This document shows, in pieces, positions 9,742-18,924 of a DNA stretch of 45,942 nt. The notes under the pieces were generated by a model, which saw only the letters and a list, made by a program, of their open reading frames with translations, was not told the origin of the DNA and ran no database searches. Both the position numbers and the translations under genes were made by a program. The DNA is from Elusimicrobiota bacterium (lineage in GTDB: Bacteria > Elusimicrobiota > Elusimicrobia > UBA1565): assembly GCA_002401485.1 (NCBI GenBank), contig NVTF01000063.1:1-45942 (forward strand), in the 5' to 3' direction. Numbering within the stretch: the stretch's first letter is position 1; each line of letters starts with the position of its first letter.

Positions 9742-10206
9742 TTAGGAAGGGGGCTGCCAGTTGGCCCCAACGAGGCCCTTCGCGCGCAATTCACGCCCGA
9801 CTCGCTCCAGGCCCGACGGATCCGTGCCATAGGTGCGTGCGAGGGCAATGACCGAATTTATGTGTTCAGCGGTATCTTCCGGGGTGCCCATGCGCCCGTC
9901 CAACCGTACGCGTATTTTTTGCCCCTCGATGGTGCCGAAGGTGATCTCGACATCCTTTCCGATTGTTCTCACCGAGGCGTCGTTAAAACTGATCCCGACG
10001 GCTTTAGGATGTCCGTCCTGCAGCGCATGTTTCCAGCGAAAAAAGGTGTTGTTGCGGTTGATCACGATTTGGCTGGGCACACTGCGGATCGCTATGCCGA
10101 GATCCATGATTGGTTCGGGGTCGAGCGGCGCTTCAGGAATCGGGCTCGACCATATTGAGTTTTTTAGTTCATCACGCAGCGCTTTGCCTGTACGGGCGCC
10201 GCCCAT
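9742..10206 (-). CDS. Conserved hypothetical protein, 154 aa
   Basis: Open frame with plausible protein composition; sits between co-directional rluA-like gene and a divergent intergenic region. Confidence 0.55.
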   Translation of the reverse strand: MGGARTGKALRDELKNSIWSSPIPEAPLDPEPIMDLGIAIRSVPSQIVINRNNTFFRWKHALQDGHPKAVGISFNDASVRTIGKDVEITFGTIEGQKIRVRLDGRMGTPEDTAEHINSVIALARTYGTDPSGLERVGRELRAKGLVGANWQPPS

Positions 10207-10330
10207 AAAATTGAGAACGCGAGAATCGATCGCATACGGTTATAGAATTACGACTTTTTAGAAAAGGCTACAGGGGCGGGAGGCCTAGGCGGCGGGCGGC
10301 AATAGGCCTGCCCAAACGAATTTTTAAGGA

Positions 10331-10376
10331 AGCGCTTAAAAAATAAGCGCTATTCACCCGTATCAATACGGGTGAA
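10331..10376. repeat. Two tandem perfect inverted repeats in a divergent intergenic region
   Basis: agcgctta-aaaaa-taagcgct (10331-10351) and ttcacccgta-tcaa-tacgggtgaa (10353-10376). Confidence 0.75.
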
Positions 10377-10475
10377 AAAGCCTTCAAAAATAAGGATTTC
10401 TCTGAAAATCCGATTCGTGCAGCGAGTCAAAAGCGAAATGCACCTGACCCGGCCCCCTTTTTATATTATTCACGG

Positions 10476-10868
10476 ATGTCCAGTGCGGGGTTGCACCTTG
10501 TGGGCCGTGTTTGCATCGCGGCGCTGTTTTTTATGGCCGGCGTGTCTCATTTTACGATGACCTCTAAATACGTGGAGATGCTGCCGAAGGGTTGGAAATA
10601 CGTGCCGGGTCTCATCTATGTCACGGGGGTGTTGGAGATTCTTGGAGCGATCGGAATCCTGGTGCCGCACACCACGCTCCTGACGGGCAATTGCCTGATT
10701 GCTTTCCTCATGTGTGTTCTCCCCGCTAATATCTACGCGTCGTATGCGCGGGTGGAATTGGGCGGCGGAGAACTAGGCCTTAAGGCCTTGTTGTTTCGCG
10801 TGCCGCTGCAGTTCTTGCTCATCGCCTGGATATACAGAGTGACCGGCCAGACGTGGATTCGTTTCTGA
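10476..10868 (+). CDS. DoxX-like membrane protein
   Basis: GRVCIAALFFMAGVSHFT...GVLEILGAIGILVP, four-helix DoxX-like pattern. Confidence 0.75.
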   Translation: MSSAGLHLVGRVCIAALFFMAGVSHFTMTSKYVEMLPKGWKYVPGLIYVTGVLEILGAIGILVPHTTLLTGNCLIAFLMCVLPANIYASYARVELGGGELGLKALLFRVPLQFLLIAWIYRVTGQTWIRF

Positions 10869-10883
10869 GCTAGACCGCCGGCT

Positions 10884-13800
10884 CTACTGGACCGGAGGCG
10901 CGCTGTCGGCAACTTCCTTGAGTTTTGCAAAGAAGGCGTCTATGGTGCCCGCCACCGGAGTCCACGCGAAAATCGTTGTGCTGCCGGCGAAGAGGTTGCT
11001 GACCTTGCCGTCCCGGTCGATGAGGTCAAAGCGCAGGCTGTCGGCATAGTCGTGAAACGACTCGCGATATCGCTTCAAATAGAAATAGGCGGTGGCCCGC
11101 TGATCATAGGCTTGGGAAAACCCCGGATCCCAGCTGAGTGCGTTTGAAAACGCTGAGAGTGCTGCGCGGTAGTGTTTCCCCTGCATTGCTTTGATGCCGT
11201 CGTTATACCACGAGACCGCCTGGCGCCGCGCCTTTTTTCCGGGATCCCCCGGATGAGCCGACTCCGTTTTCGGTTTCAAGTACAACGCCTCGAACACCGG
11301 TCCCAACGCATCGGGACTTAGCGAGGCGCTGGTCATTTTTGTGTAGAGCAGCCGTAAATTCGTGAATTGACGGGAGCTGAGGACCTGGAGGCGAAGTCCC
11401 TCGTTGAAGTCCTTTTCCACTCCGCCTCTATCATCCATTTGTTTGCGGGTGTACGCGCGCCCAAACCAAGCGGTTGTAGTGGTGGGGTCCAGTTGAAGCA
11501 CGCGACCGAAGTAAATTTCCGCTGCTTTAAAGTTGTTTCGGTCGACGGATTGGCGCGCCCGGTATAAATAAACACTCTTGAGGAATGGTAGATCCGCCGA
11601 CACGGCGGTTTTCTGTTCGCTGCTCAGAGACTCTTCAATCTTTTCCCAGGCTTGTTTCGCTTCGCCCCATGGGTCGATCAGGTAAGCCGCTCGAAGGTTT
11701 GCGGCTCCGCCCAGCGGGTCGCCCTCTTTAATCTTCGCGTTTGCCGTGTTGTGAAAGGATGCGCTGAGATTTTTGAAGGTCACGCGGAGTATCTCGATCT
11801 CTCGTGAAGAATGATTGCGTTCTCTTTTCCAGAGCAGGGACAGGAGTTTCATGTATTCGGCCGAGGCGGATTCGTATTGTCCTGATTCGAAGAGGGCGCC
11901 TGCGAAACGAAATCGGACAAGAGCGTCCTGAGGGCGCAGTGACACGAGCTTTTTATAATGGCGGCTCGCTGCACGGGGGCGTTTCATTTTAAGCGCAAGA
12001 TTTCCCCACAGCCGGTGCCACGGCGAGCCAATGACTTTTCCGAGCAGGCGTGCATTCCATGTATAGGCTTTTTGGTACCACGAGCCCTTGAAGAAGCGCT
12101 GCACGCGCTCTTGGGCGAGGTTCGAGACCGCTGGGATCCATCGTATGGGATTACGGCTTTTTCGCAGGGGCTCCAGGACGAGGTCCTCAAAACGCGCCTC
12201 TATCGTTTGTGGGCTCAGGCTGCGGCCGTGGTCGATCCAAAGATCTTCATATTCAGCAACAAAATCACCCCAGCCTTCATGCAGCATCGATAAGGTGTGT
12301 TTGCGGGCAAAGGGGATGGCGAGTCCTCTAAAGACGCGTGCGCGCATTTCGAAATACCGTGTCCTCACCGGTTCCAGGAGTTTGTCTTTATCACGGATTT
12401 CGGCGCGCTGCCGCCGTTGGGCGTTGGAAGCGCGTTTTTGAAGCCTGCGGAGGGTGCGGCGTGCCTTCCCGCTTCCAACCTCCGGCCCCTCGTTGGAGGC
12501 GGCGAGTGTCAGGACCGCCAGTTCGTCTTCTGTGGCGTTCTTCACGACAAGCTCATCTTGGAGTGAGAGGAAAACACGAGAGCTCCCCGGTTCTCCCTGC
12601 CGGGCAGCACGTCCGCGGTATTGCAGATCGACACGCACGGTCGAGGCTCGACCGGTAAGAATGACGTGCAGGCCGCCGGCCTTCAGGGCTTCTAGTTTTG
12701 GGCGAATGTCCGTCCCGCGTCCGGCGAGCTGCGTTGCCACCGTGATCGCTCCCGGATTGCCCGCCCGGGCGATAATATTTTTTTCGCTTTCGACCTGCGC
12801 TCCGTTGAGCAGGGAATACGCCTGATTCGCTGCGTCCAGCATCTTTGCGATGCGTACCGATTCCCCAAGATCCTTCGCTCCGATCAAAGCGGGCCGACCC
12901 GCCTTGCGGGCTGCAAGCGCGTCCGCAACCACCGCTTCGAGCTTGGCTTCGTACGTTGCAAACAATCTATCGGGCAGGTCTTTGCGGACCGAAGGGCGGT
13001 GGGAGGGAATCCGGATTGTCTGAAGGTCGTAAACCTCGCGAAACTCCGCATCGGCGGTTCCGAGTGTTCCTGTGATTCCGGCGAGTTTCCCGTAGAGGTG
13101 GAGGTACCCGTCCAGCGCGATGTGCGACGAGAGGCGGTGGTCCGAATCAGGTTTGAGGCCTTCCTTCAATTCCACGAACCGATGCAGCCCGCCATCCCAA
13201 TGCCGACCGAACTGCAGTCGTCCGGTATGCGGGTCCAGGATGATGACCGTGTCCTTGAGCACGACGTAATCTTTATTGAGTCGGAGTAGGAATTTAGCCT
13301 TGAGCGCGTTGCGGGCGTACATCTCGAGGTGCTTCCAGTTCTGGAATTGGGAACCGATTCCTTTCAGCATGGCGAGCCGGGATTTGGAGGCCTCGGTCAG
13401 CCGGACCTTGTCGGCCCTTTTGTCTAAAATGAAGTCCTCTCCTTCTTTCCAGTCGGAGACGAGATTGCTCAGGTACTCATACGACACGCCGCCCCGTTTC
13501 GACGCTGAGACGATTCGGTAGTCGCTATTGGCTTCTTCCAGCAGTTCCGCGTCGGCTTCATCAACGATGGCGAAGGATTTTTCGCGCCGTTTCATTTTCC
13601 AGCCCGCGGACTGATCGGCGTCCTGATCGAAGAGGTGGTCGAAAATATAATCGCGGCTCGCGCCGTAGATCAGGTCAGAACCTTCATACGCTTCTTTGCG
13701 CGAGACCCGCGCGAAATTACGCTCGTAGGAGTCCCGCTGACGGGCACCGCCTTTCTGGAAGAGGTAGGCCTCATCGCGGCCTTGCAATACGCCTACCGTC

Positions 13801-15143
13801 ATGCCGAGCATCCGAAACACGCGCCCGATCTCATCGGCGTCGCGCAGGGCGAGATAGGAGTTAAACGTATAAACATCAACGGGCGCCGAGAGGGCGTTGA
13901 GGTAGGCGGCCATCCCAATCGAGAGCGTTTTGCCCTCGCCGGTTTTCTGCTGCAGCACACGTCCCTGATGGATGCCGATAGCGGCCGCGATTTGTTCGAC
14001 GTAGGGCCGTTTCCCAAGTGTGCGCGCCATCACTTCGCGAGCGGCCGCGTAGGCATCGGGCAGGACGTCGCTTAAAGATTCTCCGCGTTTAATGCGCGCG
14101 CGCAATTTGCCCGTCATACGTCCGAGTTCTTCGGAGGTCAGGGCCTTATAGTGTTCTTCTCGCTCCAGTACCGCACGGGTTGCCTGCGACAACGTGATCC
14201 TGTCCTCCTCGGATCCCTTCAGTTTCGCGAGCCGCGCCTCGAGATCGGAATAATCCTGTGCCGGGACAGAGGCACTACGGTTGTCGGCAGCGAGATCAGC
14301 GGCCGAGAGTCCTTGAGGTCGCAGCTGCTCCTTCTTCCACGCCCGCCACGCCTTGCGGATGTTGTATCCGTCCGTGTCTCCCCGTTCTCCGAGCACCTTC
14401 ATTAATGTCCCGCGTGAAGAAGAAAGAGGGATCAGGTTTGTTGCGCCGAAATACAGGTTGAGTCCGGCATAGGCCCAGAGTACACCCTCTGTGAGCAGTT
14501 CCACCGAGCCAAAAACCGCCGTCGCCGCAGCGGCTCCCGCCAAGATGAAGTTGAAGGCCGGACCTGCGGCGGAGATCGTAATTTTAGCCGGATACGAAAG
14601 AGAATCATGGTCTGAAACAAGGACCTTCGAGACGCGCATCTCTGCGGGGCGTTTGGCGAGTCGTGCGGCAAGCCAATGGCCGGTCTCATGGAAAATCGAA
14701 CTTGCCGGAACAATAACGGCTAAAGCGGCGATCGGCGCCCAGATGTTTTGCTCGGCCCCGTCGAAATGAACGCGGGACGCAGTTGTTGGTTTCTTCTTCG
14801 CCGCGCGTTCAACCGTGATGAGACTCTTGCGAACGGCAATCGCGTTCTTATTTCTTCCCGGGGAGCGTGCCGCTGCAGCCTTTTGGGGGGCAGCCGCTCT
14901 CGGCAGTTGTATCGGCGAGAGAGTGGGGAGGGTGGTGCCAGCGGGGCTCAGAGTCGGCAGCGTGGGCGCTAACGTGATGAGTCCGGCAGTAAGTTTTGGG
15001 ATTGCTTGGAAACTTGCAGGTGTTTGCAGGCTTGCGCGCGGCTGCATGACAATCCGTCGCGCGGCCGCCGAGCTCGGGGTTAATAGGGCGCAAATGAGCA
15101 GCCCCGCTATGAATTTATTCAATCCCGGAAAAGATTTTCCCAC
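10884..15143 (-). CDS. Giant fusion: exported leader, M50 (site-2-protease-like) metalloprotease, SecA-like DEAD ATPase, TPR
   Basis: HETGH zinc motif in SSIFHETGHWLAARLA with NLIPLSSSRGTLMKVLGERGDTDGY. SecA motifs: LQQKTGEGKTLS (Walker A), AIVDEADAELL (DEAD), VATQLAGRGTDI, QYRGRAARQGEPGSSRVFLSLQDEL. C-terminal TPRs (RQAVSWYNDGIKAMQGKHYRAALSAFSNALSWDP). Confidence 0.93.
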   Translation of the reverse strand: MGKSFPGLNKFIAGLLICALLTPSSAAARRIVMQPRASLQTPASFQAIPKLTAGLITLAPTLPTLSPAGTTLPTLSPIQLPRAAAPQKAAAARSPGRNKNAIAVRKSLITVERAAKKKPTTASRVHFDGAEQNIWAPIAALAVIVPASSIFHETGHWLAARLAKRPAEMRVSKVLVSDHDSLSYPAKITISAAGPAFNFILAGAAAATAVFGSVELLTEGVLWAYAGLNLYFGATNLIPLSSSRGTLMKVLGERGDTDGYNIRKAWRAWKKEQLRPQGLSAADLAADNRSASVPAQDYSDLEARLAKLKGSEEDRITLSQATRAVLEREEHYKALTSEELGRMTGKLRARIKRGESLSDVLPDAYAAAREVMARTLGKRPYVEQIAAAIGIHQGRVLQQKTGEGKTLSIGMAAYLNALSAPVDVYTFNSYLALRDADEIGRVFRMLGMTVGVLQGRDEAYLFQKGGARQRDSYERNFARVSRKEAYEGSDLIYGASRDYIFDHLFDQDADQSAGWKMKRREKSFAIVDEADAELLEEANSDYRIVSASKRGGVSYEYLSNLVSDWKEGEDFILDKRADKVRLTEASKSRLAMLKGIGSQFQNWKHLEMYARNALKAKFLLRLNKDYVVLKDTVIILDPHTGRLQFGRHWDGGLHRFVELKEGLKPDSDHRLSSHIALDGYLHLYGKLAGITGTLGTADAEFREVYDLQTIRIPSHRPSVRKDLPDRLFATYEAKLEAVVADALAARKAGRPALIGAKDLGESVRIAKMLDAANQAYSLLNGAQVESEKNIIARAGNPGAITVATQLAGRGTDIRPKLEALKAGGLHVILTGRASTVRVDLQYRGRAARQGEPGSSRVFLSLQDELVVKNATEDELAVLTLAASNEGPEVGSGKARRTLRRLQKRASNAQRRQRAEIRDKDKLLEPVRTRYFEMRARVFRGLAIPFARKHTLSMLHEGWGDFVAEYEDLWIDHGRSLSPQTIEARFEDLVLEPLRKSRNPIRWIPAVSNLAQERVQRFFKGSWYQKAYTWNARLLGKVIGSPWHRLWGNLALKMKRPRAASRHYKKLVSLRPQDALVRFRFAGALFESGQYESASAEYMKLLSLLWKRERNHSSREIEILRVTFKNLSASFHNTANAKIKEGDPLGGAANLRAAYLIDPWGEAKQAWEKIEESLSSEQKTAVSADLPFLKSVYLYRARQSVDRNNFKAAEIYFGRVLQLDPTTTTAWFGRAYTRKQMDDRGGVEKDFNEGLRLQVLSSRQFTNLRLLYTKMTSASLSPDALGPVFEALYLKPKTESAHPGDPGKKARRQAVSWYNDGIKAMQGKHYRAALSAFSNALSWDPGFSQAYDQRATAYFYLKRYRESFHDYADSLRFDLIDRDGKVSNLFAGSTTIFAWTPVAGTIDAFFAKLKEVADSAPPVQ

Positions 15144-15188
15144 GTTCCGATTTTAGCCAAGACGCTGAAGCTGTGGATTGAGTCCTCG

Positions 15189-15204
15189 GGGCACGGCGAT
15201 TGCG
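15189..15204 (+). promoter_or_regulatory. Candidate sigma-54 (-24/-12) promoter, distal
   Basis: GGGCACGGCGATTGCG versus TGGCACGNNNNTTGCW; invariant GG and GC at correct spacing. Confidence 0.5.
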
Positions 15205-15242
15205 GTAGGATGCCTAGTAGAATCTGGGTCCTAGGGAGGGGT

Positions 15243-15258
15243 TGGCATATAAATTGCA
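15243..15258 (+). promoter_or_regulatory. Candidate sigma-54 (-24/-12) promoter, proximal
   Basis: TGGCATATAAATTGCA versus TGGCACGNNNNTTGCW; predicted start near 15269. Confidence 0.6.
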
Positions 15259-15269
15259 CCGCATGGTGC

Positions 15270-15584
15270 ATGAACAACGAAGCCGTTAAATTCATAACTC
15301 TCGCGACCATTGCTCACGCCGCGCTCACTCTTCTTTCCCTACTTTCCATTCTTCTAGTGGTGACTCCGGGATTTGGAATCGGCGCTGCCCCTCCGACCGG
15401 TGCGATGCTGGTGATTGCTCTTTCCTTCGTTCTAAGAATGCCCGTCATGGTCCCGCTTATGCTCATGGGAATCGAGTTTCCTGGATCATGGGGATTCATC
15501 CCCATATTATTGAATAGCTCTGTTTGGGCGGTGGCCGCATGGCTTTTATTCCATCGGAGAAGACAGCCCTCCAGGTTCCCATAG
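15270..15584 (+). CDS. Small integral membrane protein, hypothetical
   Basis: MNNEAVKFITLATIAHAALTLLSLLSILLVV... with multiple TM segments; start 15270 chosen from promoter position (track start 15210). Confidence 0.55.
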   Translation: MNNEAVKFITLATIAHAALTLLSLLSILLVVTPGFGIGAAPPTGAMLVIALSFVLRMPVMVPLMLMGIEFPGSWGFIPILLNSSVWAVAAWLLFHRRRQPSRFP

Positions 15585-15708
15585 TTTCTTCGGCGGATTC
15601 GTGAATTAACGGAATTAAGTTTCGGGCAGCGGGACCCTATGCACGAAGAGAGGATGAATTCGGAGCGAGAGGGAGTGATCGAAATACGTCGACGCTGTCC
15701 GAGGAGGT

Positions 15709-15818
15709 ATTGTGCTACCCGGGGAGATAGCAGAATTTGGATCGATATGATTGTGCTACCTGGGGAGATAGCAGAATTTTCGCCGGGGATATTGTGCTAC
15801 CCGGGGAGATAGCAGAAT
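15709..15818. repeat. Three tandem 28-bp imperfect-dyad repeats with 41-bp period
   Basis: attgtgctaccYggggagatagcagaat at 15709-15736, 15750-15777 and 15791-15818; spacers exactly 13 nt. Each unit is ATTgTGCTA-N10-TAGCAgAAT. Confidence 0.95.
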
Positions 15819-15936
15819 ATGAATTGGTAACTCCCTATGGGGAAAGGGTGGTGGGGGTATTTCTTCGTTGATGCTACGGAAACTTGGGAAACTGCCCTCT
15901 GGCGAAATCCAGCACCCTGCGCTATCCTCATTCCTG

Positions 15937-16968
15937 ATGCCCAGACTGTCCCAAAAAATTTCGCCTTCTTTGTATGGACGCATGAAGCTCGCCCGTCTCC
16001 TAGAGATGAGTGATGGGGAGTTGGCGGTCATGGCCGGCAAGCTTGAAAGAGACCCCCGCTTTGAGACCCTGATCGGTTCGGGTGCGATATCGGTCAAACC
16101 CTTTGGGAGGGCGTTTTTTGCGACGCGCAAATTTGCCGGACAGTCTCTCACCAATGCCGCCGAAGGTGTATCCGCGTTGCTGAATGCCAATGCCAAACCC
16201 GTGGCTCTCATGAAGCGGATTGGCCAGAAAAAACTTCAGCGGCTCTTCCTTTCCGATTCCCCAATTCCGGACGCGCAGCGTGCTAAGGAAACAGGGCTCA
16301 GCTCTGCCGATGTGCAGCTCCTGCGCCGTTTCCTCGATGAGGTATTTGTTCGAGAGGAATTTGCCGCGAAACCGGAGGCGGCGGCGCCGAAGGTTTTCAG
16401 TACGGTGGCGGGAATTGTTGTGGATGAGGGGCGTCCGTCTCTTCGATTTTTTAATCGAGAGGTCTGGAAGGGACGTTATGCGATCGATGACGATCAATTG
16501 AAGGTCCATTTACACGGCCTACCGGGAGAGGAGCGGGAGCGCATGCAAAAATACATCGCTCGACTTTCCCATGTGGACAGACGTAAAACAACCCTGTATC
16601 GAGTCCTTGAAACCCTGATGGATGCCCAGTCCGCTTTTCTGATATCCGGTGACCCGTGCCGGCGCCAGCCCTTGACGCAAAGGTCGCTTGCCACCGCTGT
16701 CGATGCGGACCCGAGTGTGATCAATCGACTCATCTCGAACAAAGCAATCGCGCTGCCCTGGGGGACCGAAGCACCGATTAAATGCCTCGTGCCCAGTGGT
16801 AAGACGCTTGCGCGCGAGACCGTGGGTTCTTTGGCCAAGGAAAGAGCGGAGCTGTCGGATGAAGGGCTTCGTTGCCTGCTCGCCAAGCAGTATCAGATCC
16901 ATCTCTCGCGACGCTCCGTCGCCCAGTATCGTTGGGAACTCGGCCTTGGGGGGCGAGGCCGCCGATGA
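15937..16968 (+). CDS. rpoN: Divergent RNA polymerase sigma-54 factor
   Basis: Region I-like LSQKISPSLYGRMKLARLLEMSDGELAVMAGKLERDPRFE; core/HTH HVDRRKTTLYRVLETLMDAQSAFLISGDPCRRQPLTQRSLATAVDADPSVINRLISNKAIALPWGTEAPIKCLVPSG; RpoN box SRRSVAQYRWELGLG (canonical ARRTVAKYRE). Confidence 0.85.
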   Translation: MPRLSQKISPSLYGRMKLARLLEMSDGELAVMAGKLERDPRFETLIGSGAISVKPFGRAFFATRKFAGQSLTNAAEGVSALLNANAKPVALMKRIGQKKLQRLFLSDSPIPDAQRAKETGLSSADVQLLRRFLDEVFVREEFAAKPEAAAPKVFSTVAGIVVDEGRPSLRFFNREVWKGRYAIDDDQLKVHLHGLPGEERERMQKYIARLSHVDRRKTTLYRVLETLMDAQSAFLISGDPCRRQPLTQRSLATAVDADPSVINRLISNKAIALPWGTEAPIKCLVPSGKTLARETVGSLAKERAELSDEGLRCLLAKQYQIHLSRRSVAQYRWELGLGGRGRR

Positions 16969-18905
16969 GTTTGATTTTTGAGTGGCCGATCTGCGTTGCC
17001 CTCGCCTCGGCCGGACTTAACGGCATCATCGGCGCCCTCGCATGGGTCCGCTCCCGGGGCCAGCCGTTGTATCGCGCGCTGGCGTTGATGAGTCTGTCCT
17101 TTTCCCTGTGGAGCATCGGGTATTTGTGGGCGTGGCCTGAATTTATGGACCCCTTTTGGATGAAAATGCTTTTTTCCCCAACGGCCTGGCTGCCGGGGGC
17201 AACCCTTTCGTTTGCATGGTGCTTCACCGGTCTGCCCCAGCGTCAGCGGCGTATGCGAACGGCCCCATTGTATATCCTCGGATTTCTTGCGCTGGCGCTG
17301 ATGTGGACTGGGCGCATCACCCTGCAGCAGTTTCGCGCCGCATTTATTATGGGAGCGGTGCCGATCTTCGCCGGTGTTTTATATCTGCTGACCGCCCATT
17401 GGTACTCGGCGCGGCGCGGCGTGGAACGTAATCGCCGGGGCTATTTCCTCGCGGCGGCATGGATCGCGATCATCGGTTGTTTTTCGGACTTCATCGTTTC
17501 GTTTTGGCTGCCATTTATGGCAACGGCCAATACCTGCCTTCTCTTGTACGCGCTGATTATTTTGCTGGCGATTGAGCGGCATCATCTCATGGATTTGCGG
17601 GCGGCTGCCGGGCAGGCCGCGGCGTTGATCGCGGGTTCGAGTGTGCTGGCCGGGTGTCTGGCTGCGCTTGCGTGGGCGACGCGCCGCGTGGAAGGTTCGC
17701 TGTTTCTTAATTTCTTTGTTGTGAGCGTGGTCCTCGTTGTCGCTGTTCCGCCATTATGGAATCGTGCGAATCGGGTATTCAATCGGTTGTTCTTTGAGCG
17801 TCAGGGACGGCGGGAACGTGCGCTTGAAAAACTCGACCTCGGTTTGTCCGACGCCTCTTCGCTTCAGTCGATCGAACGGGCGATCGCGCTTGTTGTGGCC
17901 GACGAATGGGGCGCGGAAACGCTCGTGGTTTGGGACGACAATCGTCTGGCGGATCTTGAACCGACCTTAGGGCTCGCGCCCGATCTCCAGGCAGCCCTGA
18001 TCGCCGCCCCTTCCGTATGGACCGAATCCGCTCTCGAACGCGAAGACGGGAAATGGGCCGCCGCGCTGCGCGCGGGTCTTGAGGATCGGGGCATGCGGGC
18101 GATTGTGCCTATTGTGGATGAGGGACAGTTGTTGGGTGCGGTGCTTTTTGGACCGCCTTCGCAGGATTTTTACGATCTTGCGGCGCTGCGTTGGATCCGG
18201 CGGGTTGCGCAAAGCGCGGCGCGCGCGACCCATGCCGTGCAAACGACGCAGCGTCTGGTGCATTCAGATCGTCTCGCCCAGATGGGCACACTCGCGGCGG
18301 GCATTGCGCATGAAATTCGCAACCCCTTGAGTGCGATGCTCGGGGCCGTTGAGGTGCTGCGTATGAAACCTCCGGAGCAGCAGAGGGAGGAATTTCTGGG
18401 AGTATTGAAGGAAGAGGTTCTGAGACTCGATGGGATTTTGACCGAACTTTTGGATTATTCATCTCCTAAATCGCGAGAAGCTCATTGCGAGTGGCCCAAG
18501 GTGCGTAATAAGGTCTTGAAGCTTCTTGGGCCGGATTTGCCGGAGGGTCTGGTTCTTGAAATTCAAGAGGGGAGTCAAAGACTCGCGGTTTCGGGCCCCC
18601 ATTTGCAGCAGATTTTGATCAATCTCATTAAAAACGCGGTCCGTGCTGTGGATGGAAAAGGACGCGTCATGGTTGTGTTGGGAGATGGGGACGGATTTGC
18701 GACTTTGCGCGTGGCCGATGACGGTCCCGGTATCCCCCAAGAGGTTTTACCGCGTTTATTTACTCCTTACGCCTCCTCGGCGCCGGGAGGGACCGGGCTG
18801 GGGCTCGCGACCGTGCGTCGTCTCGCGGAGCTGTACGGGGGACGGGCTTGGGCGGAAAATCAGGGAAAGGGCGCCCTGTTCTCTGTCGAACTTCCTTTGG
18901 CATAA
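16965..18905 (+). CDS. Membrane histidine kinase (multi-TM sensor, NtrB-like HisKA/HATPase)
   Basis: ATGA overlap with rpoN stop. H-box AAGIAHEIRNPLSAMLGAVEVL; NLIKNAVRAV; DDGPGIPQEVLPRLFTPYASSAPGGTGLGLATVRRLAELYGG. Confidence 0.93.
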   Translation: MSLIFEWPICVALASAGLNGIIGALAWVRSRGQPLYRALALMSLSFSLWSIGYLWAWPEFMDPFWMKMLFSPTAWLPGATLSFAWCFTGLPQRQRRMRTAPLYILGFLALALMWTGRITLQQFRAAFIMGAVPIFAGVLYLLTAHWYSARRGVERNRRGYFLAAAWIAIIGCFSDFIVSFWLPFMATANTCLLLYALIILLAIERHHLMDLRAAAGQAAALIAGSSVLAGCLAALAWATRRVEGSLFLNFFVVSVVLVVAVPPLWNRANRVFNRLFFERQGRRERALEKLDLGLSDASSLQSIERAIALVVADEWGAETLVVWDDNRLADLEPTLGLAPDLQAALIAAPSVWTESALEREDGKWAAALRAGLEDRGMRAIVPIVDEGQLLGAVLFGPPSQDFYDLAALRWIRRVAQSAARATHAVQTTQRLVHSDRLAQMGTLAAGIAHEIRNPLSAMLGAVEVLRMKPPEQQREEFLGVLKEEVLRLDGILTELLDYSSPKSREAHCEWPKVRNKVLKLLGPDLPEGLVLEIQEGSQRLAVSGPHLQQILINLIKNAVRAVDGKGRVMVVLGDGDGFATLRVADDGPGIPQEVLPRLFTPYASSAPGGTGLGLATVRRLAELYGGRAWAENQGKGALFSVELPLA

Positions 18906-18924
18906 AAAATGATCCGCCTCTCCC

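Noticed and set aside
15709-15818. Possible mini-CRISPR array
   Set aside because: Repeats are 28 bp but spacers are only 13 nt, there are three units, and no cas genes occur in the window; same-face dyad array fits better.
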